A stretch of DNA of 64,000 nt from Mauremys mutica. Lineage: Eukaryota > Chordata > Testudines > Geoemydidae. The position numbers were made by a program, and so were the translations under genes. The notes beneath the pieces are model-generated. The model saw only the letters and a list, made by a program, of their open reading frames with translations. It was not told where the DNA came from and searched no databases. Below are positions 1 through 14,000 of this stretch, piece after piece. Each line of letters starts with the position of its first letter. Position 1 is the first letter of the stretch. The stretch lies in NCBI RefSeq assembly GCF_020497125.1, contig NC_059081.1:18261105-18325104 (forward strand), written 5' to 3'.

Positions 1-497
1 GATGGTTATTTTAATATTAAAATAAAGAAGCTTTATGTATGTTTAGTATTTAAGTTGTTTCACCCTTAAAGCTTCACATTGTAGTTGGTACACAAATTCC
101 ATTACGACAAACACACATTTAAAAAAGACAACTATTAAGTATCTAGAAGCCAGTATAGTCTGCCATCTTAAAAGCCAGAGTATATAAAGATACCATTTTT
201 ATATCAACTTCTGACAAACACATTTTCCTTTATTACTGGTTCTGTTCTTAACTGTGCTTGCTAAAAATTCAGTGTCATAAGCTTGTGATGCAAGGGCAGC
301 AAGTATCACATTTATTCCCTGAATTTTGGACAGCACCCAAACTTCTGACTCAGTGAATATTTTACTAGCCCAAGTCTTGGGTGTCTAAAAGTCCAAGAGC
401 TTGCCAAGTTAATTTTTAATGTTTAAACATTGATCATATTGGCACAGGCTCTAGTTTGACTGTGTTATTTGACTATAACTTTATGCTTATGTCTTAC
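1..497 (-). other. LCT: LCT intron 14, partial
   Basis: AT-rich intron sequence running off the left edge. Nothing recognised on either strand; no segment resembles the expected exon 15. Confidence 0.7.
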
Positions 498-632
498 CTA
501 TCAGCATCGTAGGATGAGATGGCAGAAGCATAGTTTAAGTTGAATGCCAATATTGTGGTATAATGATTGAAACCAAAGAAATCAAATGTGCCTTTAATTC
601 TCTGCTTTTCACTTTCAGTAAATTCTGGGAGT
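498..632 (-). CDS. LCT: LCT exon 14 (domain IV, last exon in window)
   Basis: 135 bases, phase 2 to 2. It encodes [34 protein letters not shown] and SSYDADR. Donor AG|GTAAGA. The next exon would carry the domain IV nucleophile and is not found in bases 1-497. Confidence 0.93.
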
Positions 633-3600
633 CTGTATTAAAAGGGAAAAACAAGAAAAAGACTAAAATTCCTTTTACTGGGAAATGTTTAAAGGATTGA
701 CCACAAAACAAATCTCTTTTCCTTTTTAAAAACAAGTAAGTTTCAGAAAAAAACTGAATTCCCCTAAAGAAACTACATACCTGTTAGAATGTTAACAATA
801 ATAATGAGAAATAATTGAACTTACACAGCCCACTGTGATTGTGAAAAGTGCTTTATGGACACAAATTTATTCAACCTAAAAACCTCTGGTGTAAGCATCA
901 TAATACCCATTGTATTGACCTGAATACTGAGAGACTTCCCCAAAGTGGGACAGTGGCAGAAATGGAACTTGAACACAAGAATATTGACAGCCAACCAGCT
1001 GCTCCAACCATTAGAACACACTCCTTCCCGAGCTGGGACCAGAACTCAAGTATTAATGCACTACCAATCACCAAACCACTCCTTTTCCAGAGCATGCTAA
1101 GCAATTTCTTCAAGACCACATTTTATCAAACATTCCTTTACCTTTTCAGAGGTAAATGATCAGAAATACTGCACAGCTCAAGAGCACAGCTCTGCCAGTT
1201 TCACTACACCATGCTATGAAAGTGAAGAGGATTCACTATTTGGCCAGGGTATAGCCAGACTCTGTGAAAGGGAAGGTGATCTGCAGCACAGAAGTTTGAT
1301 GTTGCTCCCAACATCTCATGATAAAGCTGTGATAGCACAATGGAATGATGTACCCTCTGGCCAGACCGGTGCCTTTGAATTAAGTTTCTTGAGTTGCCAG
1401 GCTTCAATTTTTCACAGCTGATCAATATAACATACCATTTTTAAGAGCAGTTGAAAGCAACACTCAATGCATCTGTATAGGAGAATTAGGTCTTCCACTG
1501 CAGAGCATCCAGTGTACAATTTTGAGCTGCCTGTTTGTGCCATTACCCCAAAGAAACTCTTGAAGAAAGTGATTTTACAGAAGTTCATTGTTTGCAAATG
1601 AGATGTGCAGAAATAGTTTTAACATTATACCCAAAAGCAAAAGAGAACTTTCTACAGCAACTCCTATAGATGTATTTAATTAAGATAATAAATTCATTTG
1701 TCCCAAATCCTCTCCATTTGCTCATTTAAAAGAGTAACAGATTGAATTTACATAGGTCAGAAATCAAGTAGGTAAAATACTCTACACAAAACAGGTCAGA
1801 CTTAATCCTGTGTACAGACAGTGAGCACTTTTTTATACAACTTTATTTGGTGGTCTTGAAAAATGGATTGAGCTACACCAGTGAGTTGGTGCAAGCAGGA
1901 AGGGACTGACCCTGACAAAGCTTTCCTCCTTAAAGTAGACAAGATGGGTAAATTAATATCATCTGTTGGCGAGAGAGACAAGCATTCGAGCCACACAGAG
2001 CTCTTCTTCAGGTCTGGGAAAGGTATTCGGAGCACCACAGCCAGGGCCAGCTTCAGCAAGTGCAGGGCCCGATTCGTACTCACCTGGCAGCGCTCCGGGT
2101 CTTCGGTGGCACTTCAGTAGCGGGTCCTTCACTCGCTCCAGGTCTTTGGCAGCACTCAAGGACCCGCCACCGAAGACCCAAGCGAGTGAAGGACCCGCCG
2201 CTGAAGACCCGGAGTGCCGTCAGGTGAGTAAAAATTAAAAAGGCACCGGCGTGGGGCCCTCTTAGGAGTGGGGCCCAATTCGGGGGAATCGGGTGAATCG
2301 GCCTAAAGCTGGCCCTGACCACAGCTAAATGCAAGATAGAGCAGATTGTTTAGCATAAGTAGCTAGCACATATTCTAAGGGACCATTCCAGGTAGAGTGG
2401 CCAGTTAACACCACTGCAGTCATATGACAAAAAGAGGGGTTACAGGTTGTTAGGGGCATTCTTCACATCTTGGACAGCAAACAAACGAAAATATTATTGC
2501 TAGAGTTAAGGTTTCAAACCACTGCTAGGTAACTGCTGGACTGTATAGTAAAGAAGATGTGAGTCACTACAGATTAGGAGGCAATGCTGGGATCCCACCA
2601 CTGCAGAACTAAGCAGGCTAGAGAATGTTCCTTGGCCTAACCAGGTTTATTTTCAAGGGGAAATGATTCATACGGTTTATCATCATAACCCTGAATCCCA
2701 ATTCGTTATCCTCCCCATCCTTTCATAATAAATATGACACTCAGAAGGTAGTTTGTCTGCTGAGTTTTACTGGCACTGCACCTGAGTTACAGCGAGGCCA
2801 CTGTTTTAACCACTGTAACATAATACCTCAGGAGTAAGGGTCACTGCAAATTTATCATAACTACTTCACCCCAGCTTTGAAATAATCATGAATATTTACT
2901 AGCCCACACACACATCCTTAGCAGGACAGTGGAATTTTACAAGGTGGAAGTTACCGTATTTGCTCATGTCTTGTTACCAGGCGCTTACCGTGATGTGCTC
3001 AGCCCTTGGGCCAGGCTGCGCTCCCGTATCCTCGTTTTCATCACTTCATTGTAATCCCCGTTTTTGAAAATGGGATGAGCAAACCAACCACCGTAAAACT
3101 AAGCCAAGAAAACAAGAAAGGGGTTGAGGGGTTAAATAACACATCTCCAACTGAATGCCATGCAAGAATTTGAACTAATTCTACTAGCCAATGGCAAAAT
3201 TTGTGCCATACCATTTATCAGCAACTTTAAATGAATGAGCAAACAGAGATGCAGGGAAGTGCCTTACGTTATCAGTAAGAACAGCAAGGCTGTGTTGCTG
3301 TATTTCTATTTTGGCTCTTCTCTGCTGCTTACTGTATAACTGCTCTGCTACAGGGTGTTATCAAGGAGAGGATGGGTGTCCCTGGGAGACAAAAATCTTA
3401 AGGAGGGTCTACACAATTAAAACTATTGGTACATGAAAAAGATATTGAGACCCTCAATGTTAGGCTTGGTTCACTGCAACAATCTGCTAGAAAATGGCAA
3501 GGCAGCAATCCAGGTCAAGGCATCTCTGCATCATAGTAACCACGGGATTAGGAAAATGGGAGAAAGAGCAGAGGGTGTATTAGTGAGATCTCCTGTGTAC

Positions 3601-6600
3601 CTGCACATATCGCCTCGCAGCGTCAATATCTTCCTGCTTGTCAGGGTTTCTTGGCTCAGCCCAGTCAGAGCTAATGGTAATGGAGATTAATCCTCCTTGT
3701 TTAGGACGGTAGGTTTCATTGTACAGATGCCAGACTTCAGCATGGGCCTTTATTAAGTTATGCCCTACTATATAAGGAGCTTTACCTGGTCTAGCAAAGA
3801 TTCCTGAAGAAAGCAACACATGAGGTAAGACAGGACTGCTCCCACAACCAGGCCTGCCGTTTCCAGCAGAGTAACACAAAAAGAACAACTAGAACTGCCA
3901 GTAAAAGAAGAAACACCATCTCATCTGGCACCACAGGGGCCAAACTGCAGGGCAGAGGGGTCCAGAACAACATACAGAGAGAATCTCTTGCCATAGGATT
4001 GAGGGAACTTTTCCCTTCCTGGAGATCCATGATGTGGGGAAGCTGCATGTCTGAAATCTCCCATTAGGGGATGACTTCAAGGATGTGATGTGTGAGTACT
4101 GCAGGGTTCCATACCTCATATGCAGGTGTTTCCACAGAAGGTACTGTATGGTCCTGTCTGGATAATTATATAGCCCTCCATACTCTAGTATTAGGGTGAC
4201 CAGATGTCCCAATTTTATAGGGACAGTCCCAACATTCAAGGCTTTGTCTTATATAGGCGCCTGTTACCCCCACCTCAATTTTTCAGACTTGCTATCTGAT
4301 CACCCTATCTAGTACTCAGCACCTCACAGATTTTATCCTTGCAATGCCCCTATTAAGTAAAACCTTTATAAAAAATTTTTATAAAACCTGTGTGTTTTCT
4401 GCATACACATTTGATTGTCCACTAGTAATTCACATTGTCATTTCCCAAACTGATATGTTGCAGAAGGAATGTTTTATTAAAAGTTCTTTGGAAACTCCCA
4501 GTATAAACTAACTCCATTTTACAGCTAAGGAACTGAAGCAGAGAGACATAAAAGTGATTTGCCCAAGGTCACAAAGAAAGTCTGTGGCAGACCCTGGAAT
4601 TGAACTCAGACCTTTGAGTCCCAATCCAGTGCCTTAACCATAAAATCATCCTTTGTCTCCTGATTAACCATGAACTTGCTTCTTACTCACACTGGAGAAC
4701 ACAGCTTAAAGACAGTAGCCATACCTGGAGCAGACGTGCCATAGCCATAGCCAAGATTTGCGATTATATAGGGTTCATTGAGGGTTAGCCAAAATTTCAC
4801 TTTATCTCCCAGCCTCTGGAAAAGTAACTCAGCATATTCTTTAAATCTCTGAACTATAGTTTCATTCTCCCACCCTCCAACGTTCTGCAGGGCCTGGGGG
4901 AGGTCCCAGTGGTAAATGGTTACCTATGTAGAGAGATGGGTTACAAACATCACTAGTTACTTTATGAGATAACCACTGATTCACTCTCATTCATGAAGAA
5001 ATGGACAAGGAACATGACGTTACTTACGGAAGCCTGCATTATCATCACATGACTATCACTGACTGATAGGCATTTACATTGTTTAGTATCATAAAGGGAA
5101 TCTCCCGAAGCCTGTATTGTGCGCAGCCCAATACAGTGGTCACTAATACACACAAATACTACTACTCATTACTTCTACAGTCTTTTCAGACACTGGTAAA
5201 AATCCAGCCCTGGAGATGCATCTATTTGTGCCAGGTTTGGATTTGATCCTTAATGTAATCAATAGTCACAACAGCCCAGCGATGGACCCAAGTGGATGAA
5301 CTGTTGTCAAAGCAAGCTAAAATTAGAATCTGGTACCTCCCCTCCCTGCACCCACCCAATGCAAGACAGTGAATTGATAGCCCTATAAATGTAGCGATTT
5401 TTTTAAAAAGACACCCAAGATTCCCTGAGCATCAAGCATCTCTTCTCAGCCCCACATTTCACACCACAAAGGACTGCAGCTGGGAAAACCTCTTTACCCT
5501 TTTAAATAAAATTCCTATTTTTTTTCTAGGCTGAGACATTCAGGTGCTTCACGTTTGAAGGGGAAAATAAACTTTGATTTGGTTATTTACAAAGATAGAG
5601 GCCAATCCTGCAAGACTTCTGAACAACCGCAACTCCCCCTGAAGTCCATAAAAACTGAGAGTTCAGCAAGAGGACTCAGGGACGACTGCACATGGCAATT
5701 TGAGAAAATGAAAAATTTTATTTTTGGTATCAAATTGTTATTAACAGCTTTTTATGGGATTCACAGTCCCAAGCATCTTTATTTGCTGCAGTGAAGATTG
5801 AAGTTAGGTATTAGGTAAAATGTTCCAACTAAAAGGGTAAATAAGAACTGGAATAGGTTACCTAGGGAATCCCCCACGCTTGAGGTTTTTAAGAAAAGGT
5901 TAGACAAACAGCTGACAGGGTAGCCTAAGTGTACTTAATCCTGCCTCAGCATGGGGGCCTGGACAAGATGACCTCTTGAGGTGACTTCACCTAACAGAAT
6001 TATAAAAATGTAGGGCTGGAAAGTCTGTACCGTATTACAGGTGTAAAGTCACATGCATAAAAAAAGCCCAATATGGCTGAAAAACTGAAAAATTGGATGG
6101 TAACAGACTACAAATACCAATGGTGATTGAACCTGGTAATATTCTAAACAAAAAGACCTCTCAACCATGCTAGTAGCTGTGTCCATTGCTTCACACTGAC
6201 AACAGACATTCTAGGCTTCAAAATGACACACAGGCAGTGGCAATCCTGAAATCTTCTTATATATAGATGTTTACCTGAGGTTTAATATTAGATGCAAGGA
6301 GAGCATCAATAAGCCTCTCATAATAGTTTAATCCAGCTTCATTTACATGCTTTGTAGTTCCATCTGGGAGAACACGGGGCCAGGAGATTGAAAAGCGATA
6401 GTGAGAGACTTGGAGAGCTCTCAGACAAGCCAAGTCCTTCTCAAGCTTGTGGTAGCTGTCACAAGCTACATCTGCATTTTCATCATTGCTAATTTTCAAG
6501 GGAGTATGAGCAAACTGGTCCCAAATGCTAAGTCCTTTCCCATCTGCTCTCCAGGCTCCTTCAATCTATAATTATATAAAAACAAGTTATCTCTTGATTT

Positions 6601-9600
6601 TTGAAGTTAAATTCCCATTTTAGGACATACTTTATTCTTAAGTGTCTTTGCGTTCCCCCAGTCTGATATTAGCTATTATAAGCTCCTCCTATTTTACTAA
6701 ATCCCAGTTTTATAAAAGCTTTGAGTGTCCTCTGAAACAATCAATTGTTCACTGGTAATGTACAGATGACATTATGATCTCCTAACCTGATATGCTGCGG
6801 TTGCTACGCTCCATGAAAAATTCTTTGGAAATTCCCCATATAAAAACTCATCCTCTTTTGGTAATGGGATCCCGTTGTTACGTATGACTTCAGCATAGTA
6901 CACAGCAGAGCGTTTGGGAGTCCTTGGCCTGTTGGGATTTTCAAAATCAACCTGGTGCAGTCCAAACCTGGCACTGTAACCATGCAACCATTCAAAGTTA
7001 TCCATGAGAGACCAAGCAAGGTATCCTCGAAGATTAACACCATCCAACTTGTAGGCTGAAAATATTTAAAAAAACAAAACAAAACAGTTGCTTGGATAAC
7101 ATACGTGATAGAACAGTATCAGTGAAGTATCCTAATGTAAACTACAAGGTATTGCAAAGGATTCATGTGTGAACACGAACACTTGATGAATCATACACCC
7201 CTTCAGGAAGTGGGACAGAAGCCATCCTCAAGCTAAAGGAGACCTTCCTTAGCTAGTATCTTTAGAAACATCCCTTACTATTTGGGTGGGCTAGTCCCTA
7301 GAGGGCAATATCATCTATGCAAAGTCAGTACATTACACTGGCATTATCAGAAGATAATGAAGGCTCCAATGTCTTTTCTGTTTGTTCTAGTTTAGAGATG
7401 GGAGAGGAAAAAAAGACAAAACCCTGAATCTGAACACCCTTAAAGTTTCTCTCAAAGTCCAGAGCTGAGTTTCATGGCGCAGCGTCATCTCTAGTTTAGT
7501 TACCTCAGTTAAAATCATCATCAACTCCCCTTTTCCCCATTAAGGCCTGCGTGTAGAAAAATCAAGGCTCCATGCCCCAGATCCATAAGGCTGCACTAAA
7601 CGATGCCTAGCTGCAGCAGTTCCCCAAGGGTCCGTTGTAGAGCCAGTGGTTCAGTATTTTTTAAGACAATTCCCCTTCTCCTCTGACGCTCTTAGCTACG
7701 GGGCCTGGGGTGGTACAGGCTGGCTCTTCCACACCTGGAGAGTCCCCCAAACCATGGAAATCCCCAACATGCTGTTTAAGCTAACTTTGCAGCTCATGGA
7801 AGGGACAACGAAAGTGAAAGCTTCCTAATTCAGAACCACCATTGGATGGTAATTGCTAGCTATTCGGGCCTGACCAATATATCCATCCAGAAGCATCAGC
7901 CAGCGTGGCATAAGAGAAGGGAAAGAAGGGTAAATGAACGAGAAGGGAAGGTGAGCATAAAGGAGCTGAGAAAGCTCAATTTTTATTTGTAAAACTATTT
8001 GGAGGGTGACCTCCAATTTAGACCTGGCAAGCTGCACATCTCAGTCTAAGCATCTTCAGGTCCTGATGCGTTAGGGAAGACAAGGGATGCTTATCTTTTA
8101 AAAGGCATTCCTCACTGGGAGAAAAAGCAGGCCTGGAGCCCATGATGGTGGAAATCTTTCATCATCATGCTAGCACTAATGTAAATAACCCCAATACCTT
8201 TCAGAGCTTCATCGATGTATGTTTTGTAGTAAAATATCCGGTTAGTGTCATCAACGTCAGATTTGGTCTGTGTTCCCACCCCATTTTCAGTTACGTAAAT
8301 TGGGGGATTGCCATATTCCTCTTTAATCCAATTCAGCAGCCTCCTGAGACCCCAGGCTACAGGTCTCATTTCTGTAAGTGCTGAGGTAGGCCAGGATGAA
8401 TCAACCTCCTCCAATCGCTCCTGGTCATCCTCATAAGAGAATGGTTTTAGCTTGGTGGTCTTATGCTTTATAATTTTGGAGGTGTAGGTGTTGAAACAGA
8501 AGACGTCAGCTGTGCCCCTGATGTATTCTCTCTCCTCCGCCGTGAAAGCTGGCAGACGGGAGGATGGCAAGTTCTGTAGCTCACTCCTGTTCCCTATTGT
8601 CCACTTCATGGCCTCTGGGTAGTCCCCGTTTTTGAAAATTGGGTGTGCGAACCACCCTAGAGCAAACTGCAGATAGCGATCTGCTGCTTCCACATCTCTG
8701 GGATCATCCAGTGTCTTTGGTTCAACCCACTCAGTACTGAGGCTCAAAGAAATAACCCCTTTCTGACTTACTCTGTATTTACGGTCATACATATGGTAAA
8801 CCTTGGCGTGAGCTTTTAGTAACGTGTGTGTAATCTTATAGGGAGTGTGACCTGGATTATCCTTCACATTTGGTGGAAGATCTCCTACCCCATATCCAGC
8901 CCATGCAATGACGAAGGGTTCATTAAAGGTCATCCAAAATTTCACTCTGTCTCCAAAAGTCTGGAAACAGAAGTCTGCAAAACTATCAAAAAGTTCAATC
9001 AACAAATCGTTCTCCCAGCCACCAATGTCCTGGAGAGCCTGAGGCAGATCCCAGTGGTACAGAGTGACCATAGGAGTGATATTTCTTGCAGTCAAACCAT
9101 TGATAAGTCGGTTGTAATAATCAACCCCGTGGCTATTTATGGAATCATTTCTTCCACTAGGAAAAATGCGAGGCCAAGACAGAGAGAAGCGATAGCTCTT
9201 TACCCTTAAAGCTGTCAGCATGTAAAGATCTGCAGCTAGTTTGTTGTAGCTATCACAAGCTATATCTCCAGTCTCATTATTTTTTATGTTCCCTGGGACG
9301 TGGGTGAAGTTATCCCAAATGCTAGGCCCTTTGCCATCCTCATCCCAACCTCCTTCAATCTGGTAGGCAGAGGAGGACACGCCCCACGTAAAATCATCTG
9401 GGAAGGTTCCATAGAAGTACATGTCCCTTTCAAACTTAGTTTGGGGTGAGAATTTTTCCCAAACAACCTTTGCCTTTGAAGGTACGTCAGACGCTGGTAA
9501 ACTGAGTAACCTTGGTGGTGGGGGTGAATCACACGTCAGTGACTGAAGAGATCTGTCCATGACTTCTTTGGGGAAACCATTCTTTTCAATAACACTGGAG

Positions 9601-10946
9601 AAGAAATATGCTGACTCCTTTGGTGTCCTTTGTCTGTTGCCATCTTCAAAATTCACATGATGTAGTCCAAATAGTTGACTGTAACCCATTGGGCCTTCAA
9701 AGCCATCAATCAGGGATCGGGCAATATATGTCCGAACATCAACTGCATCTAGCTTTATAGCTGTTAAAATACAATAGAGAAATACGTTAGACTTTGAATA
9801 TTTTTATGGACAATGGGCAATATTACACAAAGGAACAAACAAGGATACAGTGACACACCCAAGGATGCATTGTGAGGCTAAAGAAAAGTATCTCATGTAT
9901 CCGAGACCACCAGTAACCATAACACATTGTAATCAATCTCTGTACTGTGCAGTATTGTCAGTATTGTCATCTATGTCAATATATATTGCGTGGAGGACAG
10001 AATCTAGGATCTTTTGAGTCCAAAAAATCTGGCCCATCTGGCACCTGTTAGTTACAGGACTTCTTTTTATAAAGCAACCACTAGGAGGCAGTGATAAATG
10101 CACTCACTATCCTGTATTTTTATAATACTTAGAGCATGCTGATTTTTTTAGTAGTTGTTTTTAGAAATACAAAATATTAATTTTTTAAAAAATATTTTGG
10201 TTTTTTTTTTTTTTTAATTTGGAGATGCACTTGCTCAAAGAAAAGGAACTGTGTTAATATTGTGAATATGTTTCCCCTAGCTCTTTTCCTTTTTTATTTA
10301 AGAAAAACCTCAAGTCTCCCTGGCTGAGCATTTCCAGGGCTGTAATCTATAACTTGTTTATCACTGAAAACGATGATTGGCAAGGCACAATTTGTTGTAC
10401 TTACAAGAGGTGGGAGGGAGAAAAATCAAATTAGTTTTCTATGTGCATAGATGTAGATAGTTTCAAAACTCAGCTATAAGCTGGCCCAACAACCTAGTCA
10501 TGGTGAGCTGTGCTACCATGTGGGAGATTTTCAAAGGCACAAGTGGCTCTTTGATGCCTAACTCCCTTCACAAGTCAATGGAAATTAGGTCCCTAAGGAC
10601 TATTTGTTCCTTTCAAACCCTCACTTTTGATTCCTTCTTCTGGCCCCTAAGCCAACATGTTTATATTTTGAAGGTCAAGTGTCTTTAGCCACTGCAAATG
10701 TACGGCTCTCTTATGGACCTACTACTATACTGAGACAGAACTGTCATGTAAATTCAGTGCTGACTGGACTTTCCTGGAGAAAGAAGTCCTATAATTAACC
10801 ACAGAACGTGTATAGTAGGGGCAGCAGTGCCAGCTTCCTCACACTGCCCTACCAAGGTGCATCCACCTACAACCAGCAGATGGAGATTACCAACAGCGGT
10901 AGGTCACCAATCACAGTTAATGATACTGAGCTGCTTTGTAAAGCAC

Positions 10947-11002
<56 letters not shown>

Positions 11003-14000
11003 TGTTTTCATACTCTAGGCAGAGATATGCCAGTCTTCTGCACTTTGGCCCTGATCCTGCAAGGAGATCCAATCTGGTGGATTCAGACACTTGCCTAGTA
11101 GCACATTGACTTCAATAGGGCTTTGTATAAGGACAAGGGTCTTCCCCCAGAGCTCAGTGCAGGGTTGGGCCCAAGTGTGCCTGCATTACATAGTATGCAC
11201 AGAGAGAATACGGTGGGGGAGGTAATATCTATTATTAGACCAACTCCTGTTGGTGAAAGAGAAGTTTTTGAGCTTACACAGAGCTCTTTTTCAGGTCTGG
11301 GAAACGTATTCAGGCCTGGTCTGCGGGATCAAGTCACATCTAGTAGCTGCAGTTGACAGAGGATGTAGCTTTAATGGTACCACACAAGTGGGAATGTTCA
11401 CATGTTGTCACAAGTTTAAGTGAAAAAACACTGGCCCAATTAAATAACATTTAACCATTTAAAAATAAATACTGCATACCTTTCAGAGCCTCGTTGATGT
11501 ACAGCCTGAAATAATCCATTCTCTTCGTGTCATTAACAACATCCCCTCCATCTTCTGTGGGCACACCATTCCCTGCTATGTAAATTGGGATCCTAGTCCC
11601 TGTATATTCCTGGGAAACAAACTTCAACAGCCTTCTCAGCCCCCAAGGGACCACTCTGATCCAAGAGGAGGCAGTCTGTGGCCAAGAAGGATCAACATGT
11701 TGGGAAAAGTTCCCAACATTCTCATAGGCTGGAATACAGGTGTCATTAACTGCAGTGCTGATCAGTCTGGAAGTGTAATGAGAAAGACCAAAGAAATCTG
11801 CAGTTCCTTTCACTATGGACTTCTCTTCCTCACTAAATGAAGGGAGGATGGCAACTGGGATAGAGCACTGCTGGTTCTTCTGTTGGATCTGGGACTTCAG
11901 GATATCTGGGTAGTCTCCATTAACAAATATAGGGTGAGCAAACCAGCCTAGCATGAAATGCATGTAGCGCTCAGCTGCCTTCACATCCTCAGAACTTGTT
12001 GGGGTCTTTGGTTCAGCCCAATCTGAATTCAGCACAATTCCCACTTTACCATGCTGCTGGGAACGATATCGGTCATCATATAAGTGCCAGGCTTTTGCAT
12101 GCGCCTTAATAATTGAGTGAGCCACCTTGGGAGAGAAGGAGGAGGGAAGTAGTCACAGCACTGCACACAGGTTTGGAGCCAGCAGTTTAAGAACTTTTAG
12201 ACATGAAGATTAAGTACATATAAAAATTAAACATTCCTACCCAACATAAAACCCCAGTCAAGTTCATAGAAAGTGCTACATAAAACTAGTTTGAATCCAA
12301 TGAGGAAAGAAACCTCTCCTGCCACCTTAGCCGCAAATGCAGATTCAAGCTTTGAGGTTTGAAGTTCAGTCAACTTATTTCATAGCTGTGACAAGCAATG
12401 TTAAGAAGCTGCCACAGTCCAACCCAGATACACCTTCAATTCAGTTGCAATGGGGTCTTCTCTCTATGTATAGGCCATTGCACAAACACATGGCAGGATA
12501 CAGTACCTGTCCTGAATGTCTCGCAATTTAAGGTTGGGTTTTTCAAATCGCACTCCCATTGAAATCCAACCTCCTTTGGCCTCTTTGAAAATCCCAGCCT
12601 AAAATGATGAGTGATGTGACAATAAGGGCTTTGGGAGGAGAGGGATACAAGCAAACACATTCATTCTCTTTGTTTTGCTACAATTAAGTATTAACCCTTT
12701 ATTTGCCTATCAATCAAGCCCTTGCTAATTAGCAGATTTCTTATAAGTGCTGCAGTAGGATATGTCTTGATGAGAGAGTGCAGGCCTTACATACAGATCA
12801 TTTGAGATTTCCCCACCACCAGGTCACAGAATCAACACAAACAGAATGTAATCAAAGAAAAAGCACAACTACAATAGCCCCAAGAATGCAAGCTCCTCTT
12901 TGTGGGTACCTTATAAGATGCTACTCCTGGATCAGTGATTCCCGGGGGATGCTGTCCAGTACCATAGCCAGCATAGCTAATGACCCAAGGTTCATGGAAG
13001 GTAATCCAAAATTTAACCCGATCCCCAAAGGTGGCAAAGCAGAAGTCTGCATAGTCTGCAAAAGTATCAATAATGCTTTCATTCTGCCATCCACCGAGAT
13101 CTTGCAGTGTTTGTGGGAGGTCCCAGTGGAACAAGGTCACCATGGGCTCAATATTAGAGTCCAGTAAGCTGTTTATCAATTTATTGTAGTAATTTACACC
13201 TTGGGGGCTGAAGCTGTTTCTAATGCCAGTGGGAAAAATCCTGGGCCAGGATATAGAAAACTTGTACAGCTTCGACTGAAGACCCCTGAGCAGGTAAACA
13301 TCATAGTCAATTTTGTGGTAACTGTCACATGCCACATTTGCGGTCTGATTCATGTGGACATGACCTTGCTGGCCAAACCAGTCCCAAATACTCTCTCCTT
13401 TTCCATCCTCAGCCCAGCCTCCTTCAACGTTAAAGGAACCAGTGGATGTGCCCCAGAGGAAACCACTTGGGAAAACATCATGCACAAACGTGTCTCTCTC
13501 CAATTCGGACTGGTTAGCAAAAGTTTCCCAAACTGTTTGATAGGAGGAGAGAGGAGCGAGAGCAGCAGCCTGGCCCTCTTGTAGTCTTTTTTGAATAGTC
13601 GTATTAGCTACATGTGGACTAGAGATTTAAAAAAAAAAAAAAAAAAAAAAGTTAAAATAGAGTCATGATTGGTGGCATTATTACAGATTGCAGACTATAC
13701 GGCTAATAAATAGTCATTTCTTTTTCAGCTCCAACGTACTAGCTACACTGTGCTGTCTTAATGCTCTAATCAATCCAATGGTCAATTGTCTGTCACTTCT
13801 GGTGTACAATTGACTAACTCTACAGACTTGCACAGGAGACATTTCTAAGCCAGCATTTTGGGTGCATATGGCCTGTCTGACTACACCTGGGTCAAAGATG
13901 AAGACAAAACCCTTGTGGCGCATATTGACTCCATGAGCACTGCACTTACTAAACTATGTAGATCATGAAACCCACAAGGGTTAAATTTGTAATCTGAGGA

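Noticed and set aside
1..497. LCT exon 15 with the domain IV nucleophile
   Set aside because: No ENG-containing open segment or suitable splice sites; presumed left of the window.
848..1159. 103-codon plus-strand open frame
   Set aside because: Lies in LCT intron 13, no homology or domain, ordinary intronic composition.
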